Below are positions 56,782-64,000 of a stretch of DNA of 64,000 bases, piece by piece; the stretch's first letter is position 1; each line of letters starts with the position of its first letter. Where the stretch lies: positions 103,805 to 167,804 of the forward strand of contig DASRFG010000026.1 of the NCBI GenBank assembly GCA_035651655.1, written 5' to 3'. Made by a program: the position numbers and the translations under genes. This DNA is from Terriglobales bacterium. Lineage in GTDB: Bacteria > Acidobacteriota > Terriglobia > Terriglobales > Acidobacteriaceae. A model generated the notes under the pieces. It was given only the letters and a program-made list of their open reading frames with translations, was not told where the DNA came from and did no database searches.

Positions 56782-57759
56782 ATGGTCAACGATGGTTTTC
56801 TTCTCGCCGTGCAGACTTTGCCTTCTGGCATCTTTGCATTATTTGTCCAGCTCACGGTGTTCACCTCGGCAGCATTTGTGGGAGCTGCCTTACTGTTGAT
56901 TCTGCGTCTTTGGCATAGTGGCGCGTCGCAACCTCGCGACGGTTCAAATCCGGTTGAGTCCGTGGAAGTACCCAGCTTGGACCGTTACCTTTCAGGCGGC
57001 ATTAAGCTTCTTCGCCCGGTGAAGGAGGACGAGGTCATTTGTGAGTTTCTGAGGAATGAGCTTCATCACCCGGACTTTGATCGCGATAGAGAAGAGGTCA
57101 CCAACCTCCTTCTGCACCCAAATCTGCAAAATGCCACGGAAACCCAACAGCGCCGAGACGTATTCTTCCGCAAACGTGGGGCGATGTGGCGGGAACTGCC
57201 GAGAGATACGCAATGGTGGGAAATCGAGCTTAGGCCGGAGAATCTCGAGCAGATCCGGATTTTTCCGCGCGCCGATTGGCGACATTTCTCCCAAGATGGT
57301 TTTGGGCTGAAGAAAATCGCGAGCCGCATCCGTCAGGCAATCACAGAAACTCCAGACGATCCTTTCCTGGCGGACATCGAATCTCTCAGCCGCAAATTAC
57401 CCAGCCACAGTGAGAAAAGTGCGGTGGTGTTGATCGGACTCAATGATCGCGACCCCCTCACCGTCCTGGAAGGGAACCATCGCATGGTGGCCGCTCTTTT
57501 AGCGTCCACACCGGTCCTCGACCGCTTTCGTTTCTTCTGCGGCTTGTCACCACATATGAACCGCTGTTGCTGGTATCGCACCTCGCTGATCGGTCTCGCG
57601 CATTATGCCGGCAACTTGATGCGCAATTTTGGCCAAATTCGTCATTCCGACGTGGCTCGTGTCCTGCCGCGACGGAAACCGGTGGCGGGAGCCCCTGCGG
57701 TCCGCATGCCAGACGCGACAGTGTCTTTAACCGCCGCCACTCCGGACAAACCCAGATAA
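56782..57759 (+). CDS. Membrane-anchored protein with EGNHR motif, unknown function
   Basis: 325 residues, no named family recognised. An N-terminal membrane helix (FTSAAFVGAALLLILRLW) leads to a soluble domain. LTVLEGNHRMVAALLAS resembles the nucleotide-binding box of ParB/sulfiredoxin-like folds (usually DGNHR), here with Glu in place of Asp; about 30 residues later are paired cysteines and Trp (NRCCWYRT). The tail is low-complexity. Predicted to act at the membrane, facing the cytoplasm. Convergent with aroA, 9 bp apart. Confidence 0.75.
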   Translation: MVNDGFLLAVQTLPSGIFALFVQLTVFTSAAFVGAALLLILRLWHSGASQPRDGSNPVESVEVPSLDRYLSGGIKLLRPVKEDEVICEFLRNELHHPDFDRDREEVTNLLLHPNLQNATETQQRRDVFFRKRGAMWRELPRDTQWWEIELRPENLEQIRIFPRADWRHFSQDGFGLKKIASRIRQAITETPDDPFLADIESLSRKLPSHSEKSAVVLIGLNDRDPLTVLEGNHRMVAALLASTPVLDRFRFFCGLSPHMNRCCWYRTSLIGLAHYAGNLMRNFGQIRHSDVARVLPRRKPVAGAPAVRMPDATVSLTAATPDKPR

Positions 57760-57768
57760 AATACGCCG

Positions 57769-59064
57769 TCAGCGCTCCAGCAAATCCTCCAACTTTGAAA
57801 AGAAGCCGGGATAGGAAATCTCCACTACTTCCGGGTTGCGGATCAAAGTCTCTCCTGACGCGCGTAGAGACGCAATCGCTGAGGCCATCGCTATGCGGTG
57901 ATCTCTGAAGGAATCCACCTCGCCGCCGTGAAGGTCCTGGCCTCCGGGCACCCGCAATCCATCCTCGAGCACTTCCACCTCAGCTCCGAAAGCGCCCAGG
58001 TTTTGCGCCATAGCGGCAATCCGGTCTGACTCTTTCACCCGCAACTCACGAGCATCACGGATTTCAATTCCCTTCTCCGTATAAGGCGCGATGGCGGCGA
58101 GCACCGGAAGCTCGTCAATCAGCGCCGCCGATTGCTTTCCAGAAATACGACCTCCCAGCAACTTCCCTCCGCTGCGCACGTGTACTGTTCCCACCAGTTC
58201 GCCGTGATGTTCCTCCACATGCATCACCGAAATGCGAACCCCCATGGAAATTAGAAAGTCGAGGATCGCGGTGCGGGTGGGATTCAGCAACAAGGCATCA
58301 ATCACCAGATTGGACTCCGGGAAAAGGGCAGCAGCACAAATAAAGAACGCCGCGCTGGAAATGTCTCCGGGAATTGCAGCCGTAATCCCGTGCAACTCCT
58401 GCCCTCCTCGCAGCGAACACCTGGTTCCCGCGCTACTGACCTCCGCGCCGAAAGCGCGCAGCGCCAGTTCCCCGTGATCGCGGGTGCGCAGCGGCTCTTC
58501 AATTTTGGTTTCACCCTCGGCCAACACTCCGGCAAACAGCAGCGACGACTTCACCTGTGCGCTGGCAATGGGCATGTGGTACTCGATTCCCCGCAAGCGC
58601 CCGCCTTCGATCTTCAATGGCGGCCGACAACCGGGTCCTGACGAAAAATTGGCGCCCATTTGCGTCAGTGGAGTAACCACCCGTTCCATCGGACGCCGTG
58701 ACAAGGAAGCATCGCCGATCAGTTCGCTCCTGAACCTCTGGCCGGCCAGGATTCCGGAGAGCATGCGCATGGTCGAGCCAGAGTTGCCGCAGTCCAGTGC
58801 GCCGGCAGCTCGTTTCAGCTCTCGACCGAGCCCGTGAATTTCAAGATTTCCATCTTGCTGTTGGATCCCGACTCCGAGCGCACGCATGCAAGCCACGGTG
58901 CTGGCACAATCCGCGCCGGTGGAAAAATTTTCCACATGGCTCTGCCCTTCCGCCACGCCAGCCAACATTGCATAACGATGCGAGATGGATTTATCGCCCG
59001 GAAGTCGCAGGCTTCCCGCAAGGTTCTTCGCGGGACGAACCAGAATGCTTGAACTCTCGGCCAT
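57769..59064 (-). CDS. aroA: 3-phosphoshikimate 1-carboxyvinyltransferase (EPSP synthase)
   Basis: Transfers enolpyruvyl from PEP to shikimate-3-phosphate in aromatic amino acid synthesis. 431 residues. LPGDKSISHRYAMLAG, DCGNSGSTMRMLSGIL, GDASLSRRPMERV and the late KESDRIAAMAQNLGAFGAEV are the substrate-binding motifs. The first contains the phosphate-contacting Lys and Ser residues. No other shikimate genes are adjacent. Start ATG at 59064. Confidence 0.96.
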   Translation of the reverse strand: MAESSSILVRPAKNLAGSLRLPGDKSISHRYAMLAGVAEGQSHVENFSTGADCASTVACMRALGVGIQQQDGNLEIHGLGRELKRAAGALDCGNSGSTMRMLSGILAGQRFRSELIGDASLSRRPMERVVTPLTQMGANFSSGPGCRPPLKIEGGRLRGIEYHMPIASAQVKSSLLFAGVLAEGETKIEEPLRTRDHGELALRAFGAEVSSAGTRCSLRGGQELHGITAAIPGDISSAAFFICAAALFPESNLVIDALLLNPTRTAILDFLISMGVRISVMHVEEHHGELVGTVHVRSGGKLLGGRISGKQSAALIDELPVLAAIAPYTEKGIEIRDARELRVKESDRIAAMAQNLGAFGAEVEVLEDGLRVPGGQDLHGGEVDSFRDHRIAMASAIASLRASGETLIRNPEVVEISYPGFFSKLEDLLER

Positions 59065-59286
59065 TCAGGCAACCGCCGTTTCCAACATTGTGCCGAGTTG
59101 CCCGCTTAAGTACATGAAAATATTCATGCTAGCAACCATAACAAGACAACTTTCTCTTTCCAAACCCATCTCACTCAATGGTGCGCAAAAAAAGGCGCCC
59201 CGTTAGAGCGGCGGTACAAGGTCTTCCAGGTCTCCCCTACCTTTGAGTCCGACCCCCTCCGACCGACCCTTCTCAAGGTGGGCAGT

Positions 59287-60345
59287 ATGTTGAACAGGAT
59301 AACGCTTTTGTTAGTGGTAACCGCTCTCAACCTGGCCGCACTCCCGGGCGTAGCTCAACTTGTCGGTGAACCTGGGAATAAAGGCACTCTCTCTGGCAAT
59401 GTTCTCACCTTGGATGGACGTCCGGTGCCGGACGCCCGCGTGGAGCTTCGTTCCCTCATGGCGGGTGAAATCGCGGCCACGGGCTTCACCAACCCCGACG
59501 GCAGTTTTGCTTTCAACCATGTTCCCGAGGGGCAGTATGAAGTGGAGGTCTCATCCGGCGTCGCTCAAACCAGCGAACGAGTGGAAGTGCGACAGATTAG
59601 CGACTCATTGACCGTGAAGATGCCTCGCGCGCAGCGGCAACGCGAGCAGGACGGTCAGCAAACCATCTCTGTCAACCAACTTAAAGTACCTGAGCGGGCA
59701 AGTTCGCTGTTTGAAAAAGCCAGGCAGGCGTTTTCTCAGGGAAGGATAGACCGCGCGGGCGAGTTGCTGGACAAAGCCATAGCAGTATTCCCCAACTATG
59801 CAGAAGCGCTCACCCTGCGCGGCGTAGTGAAACTGAATGCAAACCAGGTGCAGCAAGCTGCTGCAGATGTGCAACATGCCATCGAGTGCGACCCCAGTTA
59901 CGGTATGGCTTATATGGTCATGGGGGCCGTTCTGAATTCGCAAGGCGAATTTCAACAGGCTTTGAGGCCGCTGGAGCGCGCCGCAACCCTGTTGCCGGCG
60001 ACGTGGCAGGTTTACTTCGAAAACAGCAGAGCGCTATTGGGACTTAACAAATTCTCAGAGGCCATCAAGCAAGCTGACAAAGCTCTCTCGCTCAACGGAA
60101 ACCGCGCGCCCATGATCCACCTGGTGAAGGGCTATGCTTATGTCGGCCTGAAGAATTATTCCAGTGCAACACCAGAGTTGGAGGCGTTTCTCAGTGGCGA
60201 ACCCAACGGCGCCAACTCTGAGCATGCCCGGCTAACGTTGGAAGGTGCACGCACGCACTTGCAGAATGCCAGCGCTCGCGTCAGCACCCTGGAACACGGC
60301 GTTGCTTCCGGCGGCAACCGCGAAACCCTGGGCGGCAAAAACTGA
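59287..60345 (+). CDS. Exported protein with carboxypeptidase-regulatory domain and TPR repeats
   Basis: 352 residues. Signal peptide (ITLLLVVTALNLAALPGVAQ), a carboxypeptidase-regulatory-like beta domain (about 30-110: LSGNVLTLDGRPVPDARVEL, GFTNPDGSFAFNHVPEGQYE), then TPR-type helices (about 140-290: ARQAFSQGRIDRAGELLDKA, GMAYMVMGAVLNSQGEFQQ). The first domain is also found at the N-terminus of the TonB receptor at 26.5 kb. GTG at 59278 is an alternative start. Role unknown; periplasmic or surface. Confidence 0.85.
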   Translation: MLNRITLLLVVTALNLAALPGVAQLVGEPGNKGTLSGNVLTLDGRPVPDARVELRSLMAGEIAATGFTNPDGSFAFNHVPEGQYEVEVSSGVAQTSERVEVRQISDSLTVKMPRAQRQREQDGQQTISVNQLKVPERASSLFEKARQAFSQGRIDRAGELLDKAIAVFPNYAEALTLRGVVKLNANQVQQAAADVQHAIECDPSYGMAYMVMGAVLNSQGEFQQALRPLERAATLLPATWQVYFENSRALLGLNKFSEAIKQADKALSLNGNRAPMIHLVKGYAYVGLKNYSSATPELEAFLSGEPNGANSEHARLTLEGARTHLQNASARVSTLEHGVASGGNRETLGGKN

Positions 60346-60347
60346 AA

Positions 60348-60761
60348 TCAGAGGCGGGCGTGCGCTTCGGCAGTGACTTCTTTTAGGACCTCGGCCGGAA
60401 CTTCCCTGATTGCAACCTGAAATTCGAAGACAGGAGTCTCCGGACCGCGTCCCCAGCGGCCTACCTCCCAGTGCGCCCGCAGAAACTTGATCTCGGGCTG
60501 CTTGGTGAGGTCGAGCAGCAAGGGATGCTGCCCACGATAAAACTTCTGGGGGAATGAGGCCAGCGACTTCGCTCCCCACGCAGCGCCGTCGGGTGAGCCA
60601 AAAATGCTCACGTCCAAAGATTCCTGCTCCACAATATCCGTAATCTCTAGCGTGAGCAGCAGGACACGATTTCCCGCACCACTCAGATCAACCACCGGAC
60701 CGTCGCCTTTAGCAGTCACGGTGCTCTTGGGGACCAGAAACGTATCAATCATGGGCAGCAT
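60348..60761 (-). CDS. Conserved hypothetical protein
   Basis: 137 residues, no known domain recognised. Contains VVDLSGAGNRVLLLTLEITDI and FGSPDGAAWGAKSLASFPQKF, and ends in a helix (VPAEVLKEVTAEAHAR). The mixed beta pattern and absence of signal peptide suggest a small cytoplasmic beta-sandwich protein. It ends 2 bp from the convergent TPR gene. Coding character on the minus strand is good. Confidence 0.6.
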   Translation of the reverse strand: MLPMIDTFLVPKSTVTAKGDGPVVDLSGAGNRVLLLTLEITDIVEQESLDVSIFGSPDGAAWGAKSLASFPQKFYRGQHPLLLDLTKQPEIKFLRAHWEVGRWGRGPETPVFEFQVAIREVPAEVLKEVTAEAHARL

Positions 60762-60800
60762 TCTAGCAAAGTGCCGCTGAATCCCCGGCGCTGAGTCGCT

Positions 60801-61598
60801 TCAGGCGCGCAAAGTCTCCAGGAACTGGCGGATCACGGTCGCCGCCTGTTTGGGCTGTTCGAAGACAGCATAGTGGCCCGCCTTCGCGATCACGCTCAGG
60901 TCGCAGCGTGGAATGTTCTGGCGCATGAGCTCGGCGTCGGCCACGGGAGTGAGGCCATCTTCATCGCCCACCAGCACCAGCGTGGGCACGTCTATGGTTT
61001 TTAGGGTCGGGATTGAGTCCGGCCGCTCGGCCATGCCGCGTTGCACGGCGGCAATATCTTCTGCGGACATCTTCATCATCATGCGGCGTGCGGCTGCGAC
61101 CAGATCGGGACGTAACCCTTGCGTGCTCTTCCCCAGGAGCTTGGGTAGAAGACCGTCAATCACAAACTCGGGCCCGCGCTGGAGAGCATCTTCGGCGGAC
61201 TTCAGCCGGTTGCTGCGGCCCTCAGGAGTATCCGCCGACGCCTTGGTGTCACACAAAATCAGTGCAGAGACGCGTTGCCGATTTCGCCGCCAGAATTCAA
61301 ACAAGGTGTATCCGCCAATGGAGACGCCGGCAAACACGGCGCGACCGACGCCGGCATCGTCGCAGACGCGAACCAGATCGGCGGCGTGCTTTTCCATGGT
61401 GGCGGGGCCATCACCGGCGCCGGAATCGCCGTGGGCGCGCAGGTCAGGCAATACCAACCGGCGGTTGCGTGCCAGCATTTGCGCCGCCGGCAACCACATC
61501 TCGTGATTTGCCGGAAAGGCGTGCAGCAGCACCAAAGGCGGCCCCTCGCCAATAACTTCGTACGCGATTTCTGCGTCACCACTCTTGATGCGCGTCAT
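60801..61598 (-). CDS. Alpha/beta hydrolase
   Basis: 265 residues. Nucleophile elbow GVSIGGYTLF (Ser), LLHAFPANHEMW as the oxyanion loop region, LVGDEDGLTPVADAELM with the acid Asp and KAGHYAVFEQP with the His complete the triad. DLRAHGDSGAGDG follows the typical second loop. Probably an esterase, lactonase or peroxidase-type hydrolase; substrate unknown. Upstream lies an 8-bp inverted repeat. Confidence 0.92.
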   Translation of the reverse strand: MTRIKSGDAEIAYEVIGEGPPLVLLHAFPANHEMWLPAAQMLARNRRLVLPDLRAHGDSGAGDGPATMEKHAADLVRVCDDAGVGRAVFAGVSIGGYTLFEFWRRNRQRVSALILCDTKASADTPEGRSNRLKSAEDALQRGPEFVIDGLLPKLLGKSTQGLRPDLVAAARRMMMKMSAEDIAAVQRGMAERPDSIPTLKTIDVPTLVLVGDEDGLTPVADAELMRQNIPRCDLSVIAKAGHYAVFEQPKQAATVIRQFLETLRA

Positions 61599-61652
61599 AT
61601 TAGCTATCGAGTACCCCCACCCCCTCCCCCCTGCCCGGCTGTGGAATCATAC

Positions 61653-61677
61653 ATTTGGCGAGTTTTTCCCGCCAAAT
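61653..61677. promoter_or_regulatory. Inverted repeat upstream of the alpha/beta hydrolase
   Basis: ATTTGGCG/CGCCAAAT (61653-61660 and 61670-61677) around a 9-nt T-rich loop, 55 bp before the hydrolase ATG. Could be an operator or a stem-loop in the 5' leader. The remaining spacer (61599-61865) is C-rich and shows no gene. Confidence 0.35.
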
Positions 61678-61865
61678 CTTTGGTTTTGGGGAGGTTAGAG
61701 ACAAAATCCTCCCGACAAAGAGGTTACCTGGCAACATCCGAGTGTTTTCCCGTTTTGGAAATGGGACGGATGATCAGGGCGGTTTATCAAAGAGCTAACA
61801 AGTAGAGCATCGTCGTTCCGTTTCTTAAACACGGAAACGATTGTGAGAAAAGAGGACTGTAATTG

Positions 61866-62288
61866 TCAAGCGATTGGCTTCGGTGAAAGCCATGCTGCGG
61901 CAAACAAACACACCGTAATTAAAGCTAAGAAAATGATAGGCAGGGCAAAGAAGTATCTCCAGCTTAAGATGGTGAGGACGCCGTAGCAAAGGGCGAACGT
62001 CCACGCAGTGCGGCGCAGGAGCGCCAAAGTCTGTGCCGGAAGGCCGGCGAGTTGCCAGGCCAATACTGCCGAGAATAGAAGAAACACAGACACAAAGAAC
62101 CCAGCCCCAACAAAGAGGTCCCAATACGTCCGGCTGAACCCTTGCACGGTAAAGCGAATTGAGTGCATCGCAGCAAGAAGCGTGTCTATTCCCCATGCGG
62201 TGTCGGACTGGCGAAAGCCATAGGTGTGTCCGACGTCAAAAAGCAGCAGAAGAACAGCGGCACTTCGATAAAAGGTAGAGGCTTTCAA
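61866..62288 (-). CDS. Four-helix membrane protein, LIC_13387-like
   Basis: 140 residues with four hydrophobic segments (about 8-22, 58-80, 92-112 and 116-135). VLLLLFDVGHTYGFRQSD near the N-terminus is a recurring short motif in this small-membrane-protein group; MHSIRFTVQGFSRTYWDLFVG follows, quoted here only to its key residues Phe-Trp-Asp. Function unknown. It precedes the basic/acidic protein gene's end by 14 bp on the same strand. Confidence 0.7.
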   Translation of the reverse strand: MKASTFYRSAAVLLLLFDVGHTYGFRQSDTAWGIDTLLAAMHSIRFTVQGFSRTYWDLFVGAGFFVSVFLLFSAVLAWQLAGLPAQTLALLRRTAWTFALCYGVLTILSWRYFFALPIIFLALITVCLFAAAWLSPKPIA

Positions 62289-62302
62289 GTTGCCCTCCAG
62301 GT

Positions 62303-62719
62303 TTAATCTTCGTCCAGATATTCCTGCGGCACGTCGTCCTCCGGTACCTCACGGGTGTGGACTTCCCTTCCTTCGGTGTTGCCGGCTTCTTCCACGCCGG
62401 AGACGGCGTCAGCTTCAAAGGCATTCCCCTCCTCAACTAACTCTTCCACGCTCTCCGAATCAGCGCTGGGGCGGCGCGACAATCCCTGTAAATCTCCCGA
62501 CTGTTCGCCTGAAAACGGTTGCCGAACTCGCGGCGAAAACGGCTGGGCGCCGCCACGCCGGCCCTGGCTGCGAGTTCGCTTCCTGGCGGCGGACCTTTTC
62601 TTCGGAGATCTCGCCCGAACACTGGTCTTCGTCACTTTCCTGGGACGCTTGCTTGGCTTTTTGCGGGCAGTTTTCTTTGACTGCTTCGGCTTTTTCTTCC
62701 TGTTCTTTTTAGTTGCCAT
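62303..62719 (-). CDS. Small protein with Lys/Arg-rich N-terminus and acidic C-terminus
   Basis: 138 residues in two halves of opposite charge. The first about 60 are Lys/Arg-rich (KKNRKKKPKQSKKTARKKPS style), reminiscent of histone H1-like tails; the last about 60 are acidic, with SVEELVEEGNAFEADAVSG and VPEDDVPQEYLDED. It may bind nucleic acid through the first half. The acidic half resembles small hypothetical proteins of Acidobacteriota (recalled, not searched). Confidence 0.65.
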   Translation of the reverse strand: MATKKNRKKKPKQSKKTARKKPSKRPRKVTKTSVRARSPKKRSAARKRTRSQGRRGGAQPFSPRVRQPFSGEQSGDLQGLSRRPSADSESVEELVEEGNAFEADAVSGVEEAGNTEGREVHTREVPEDDVPQEYLDED

Positions 62720-62835
62720 GGGCGAAGTCTAGCACCGGCGCGTGCTGCGGCAAAGCTGTCGCCGAGGGCGTGCTAACAACCAAGCAAAGTGCTGTAATAG
62801 AAAAGATAACAATTGCGAAAATTTCACGGTAAACC

Positions 62836-63753
62836 TCATAAGAATTTCAGCAGCGCCTCGGTAGTCTCTTTCGGTTTCTCCTCCAGCATCCAATGACCTG
62901 TGTCCTTGAGCACGACCACAGTAACGTCTGTTGCAACCAGCTTGGTTTGTTGCGCGAGCGCATCTCCCAACGACTTCTCGCCGCCGATGCTCAGCACTGG
63001 CATGGTCAACTTGGTCCGAGAGAGTTCGGCAAAATCCTTTGCGGCTTGCTGGAAGGAGACGAAATAAGCCCACGCTGCGCGCATGCGCTCTGGCCGCGCA
63101 TAAGCGGCGGTGTAGGCACGGCGATCGGCTTCGGGAAGGGAGCGGGTTTTGTGGGCTGCGAGGTCATTCCAGAAATACTCGAAGTAGGTGCGCTCGCGGC
63201 CTCGAACCAAAGCTTCAGGGGTGGGCCCATTAAAACGGAAATGCCATATGTTGGGGTTGTTGTAAACCGCCTCCCAACCCTCGACCCCCGGAAGGAACGC
63301 ATCCATGAGCACGAGCTTTGTCACCTCGCTGGGAAACTGCGCGGCGTAAGCATAGGCGACCATCAGGCCGATGTCGTGCCCCACGACCTCTGCTTTTTGC
63401 ACCCCGAGCGACTTCGCAAGATCATGAATGCGGACCGCAGCGTTCTTCATATCCAGACCACTCTGCGGAATCGCCGAATCGCCAATCCCAGGCAAGTCTG
63501 GTGCGATCACCGTAAATTTCTCTGCCAGCAGTGGAATGATGGGTTTCCACATGCGAGAAGTCTCCGCGAAACCGTGTAGCAGGATCAGCGGGGTTCCCCG
63601 GCCGGAGGTCATGTAGGAAATGGCACCACCGCCTAGATTGGCAGTGTGCGTGGCAATGGTTTGTCTCGCGTCTGCAGATGCGATCCCAAGCAAAGGCGAA
63701 ATGACCAGGCCGAAGACAGTCACGCGTAAAAACGGCGTCAACAATGCTTTCAT
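62836..63753 (-). CDS. Exported alpha/beta hydrolase, epoxide-hydrolase-like
   Basis: 305 residues. Signal peptide (FLRVTVFGLVISPLLGIAS), then an alpha/beta hydrolase with GHDIGLMVAY as the nucleophile elbow, Asp in place of Ser, as in epoxide hydrolases and haloalkane dehalogenases. LLHGFAETSRMW is the oxyanion region; LKDTGHWMLEEKP carries the His. ATG at 63753 has AGGAG 7 nt upstream; the frame is open to 63819. Likely hydrolyses epoxides or halides in the periplasm. Confidence 0.92.
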   Translation of the reverse strand: MKALLTPFLRVTVFGLVISPLLGIASADARQTIATHTANLGGGAISYMTSGRGTPLILLHGFAETSRMWKPIIPLLAEKFTVIAPDLPGIGDSAIPQSGLDMKNAAVRIHDLAKSLGVQKAEVVGHDIGLMVAYAYAAQFPSEVTKLVLMDAFLPGVEGWEAVYNNPNIWHFRFNGPTPEALVRGRERTYFEYFWNDLAAHKTRSLPEADRRAYTAAYARPERMRAAWAYFVSFQQAAKDFAELSRTKLTMPVLSIGGEKSLGDALAQQTKLVATDVTVVVLKDTGHWMLEEKPKETTEALLKFL

Positions 63754-63806
63754 GAAAGCTCCTGATGAGAGATATTGAGCGTCCTGCAGGATCGATCTCT
63801 CCCTAA

Positions 63807-63944
63807 CGTGGAAGAGCACGGCTTTAGCCGTGCGGCTGGCAGCAAGGGATGAGGGCTTTAGCCCCTGTGCACTCGAATCCTCAGGGGCTAAAGCCCACTT
63901 CTTTCGTGCGCCTTATCGTGGGCCTGAAGGCCCACGCTTCCACG
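63807..63944. repeat. Cloverleaf-like repeat: three hairpins inside one outer stem
   Basis: Outer arms CGTGGAAG/CTTCCACG (63807-63814 and 63937-63944) enclose three hairpins: GCACGGC/GCCGTGC (63816-63822 and 63827-63833), a 15-bp perfect pair (63853-63867 and 63882-63896) and CGTGGGCC/GGCCCACG (63917-63924 and 63929-63936). Two of the three contain GGCTTTAGCC-type words. It lies upstream of the hydrolase. Its form suggests a dispersed REP-like element. Confidence 0.8.
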
Positions 63945-64000
63945 GTGTTCCAGGCTCTTCGAATTGTTTGCGACAAGGCTAGATCGCCACTTATTGGAGA

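Overview
The window looks like a stretch of an Acidobacteriota chromosome (Terriglobia/Koribacter-like). This is inferred from gene content: an Oar-type TonB receptor with a carboxypeptidase-regulatory N-terminus, an FG-GAP/ASPIC-UnbV protein, a DUF5107-TPR protein, a DUF5818-like small secreted protein, a DUF1844 protein, a subtilase with tryptophan-glycine C-terminal repeats, and dispersed hairpin repeats. The DNA is moderately GC-rich, with one tRNA (Lys, UUU). No transposase, integrase, CRISPR array or rRNA was seen.

Layout. 1-7.2 kb: nitrogen control (glnE, running off the left edge, and glnA with its terminator), a divergent LysR regulator and a secreted M28 peptidase. 7.3-11.7 kb: a polyamine locus with pyruvoyl arginine decarboxylase, a deoxyhypusine-synthase-like enzyme (probable homospermidine synthase), N-carbamoylputrescine amidase and agmatine deiminase; together these give arginine -> agmatine -> carbamoylputrescine -> putrescine -> probably homospermidine. 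11.7-18.3 kb: housekeeping (beta-decarboxylating dehydrogenase; ygfZ-DUF1844-MBL-ribF-MFS run; family 5 uracil-DNA glycosylase). 18.3-23.4 kb: a coupled PLP decarboxylase/FGE-like pair, an AlpA-like HTH protein, an SPFH protein, a PilZ protein and a DUF1080 protein.

23.5-43.9 kb: tRNA-Lys, then a large block of mostly exported proteins: FG-GAP protein, GntR/UTRA regulator, Oar-like TonB receptor, TPR protein, DUF5107-TPR protein, a Tat-exported SelA-like PLP enzyme, an exported amidohydrolase, then a forward operon of Tat-exported DUF362, PQQ-type beta-propeller (frameshifted), ApbE flavin transferase, an unassigned exported protein and a lactonase. I read this as a nutrient uptake and periplasmic catabolism region with an attached redox-maturation operon.

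44-56 kb: a signalling and secretion block bracketed by two paralogous NlpC/P60 (C40) hydrolases: a TlpA-like thioredoxin, then a tightly overlapping operon TonB receptor -> YfiR -> hybrid histidine kinase -> response regulator with a Cys-rich tail -> GGDEF response regulator, and a subtilase with an 18-bp minisatellite. 56.7-64 kb: an unassigned EGNHR-motif protein, aroA, a TPR protein, two alpha/beta hydrolases, small hypotheticals, and a striking nested-hairpin repeat at the right edge.

The best candidates for something undescribed are the exported SelA-like/amidohydrolase pair with the adjoining DUF362-propeller-ApbE operon; the TonB-YfiR-kinase-GGDEF operon; the FGE-like enzyme lacking its copper cysteines next to a decarboxylase; and the polyamine locus with a bacterial deoxyhypusine-synthase homologue. 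All functions are read from sequence by eye, without database searches.
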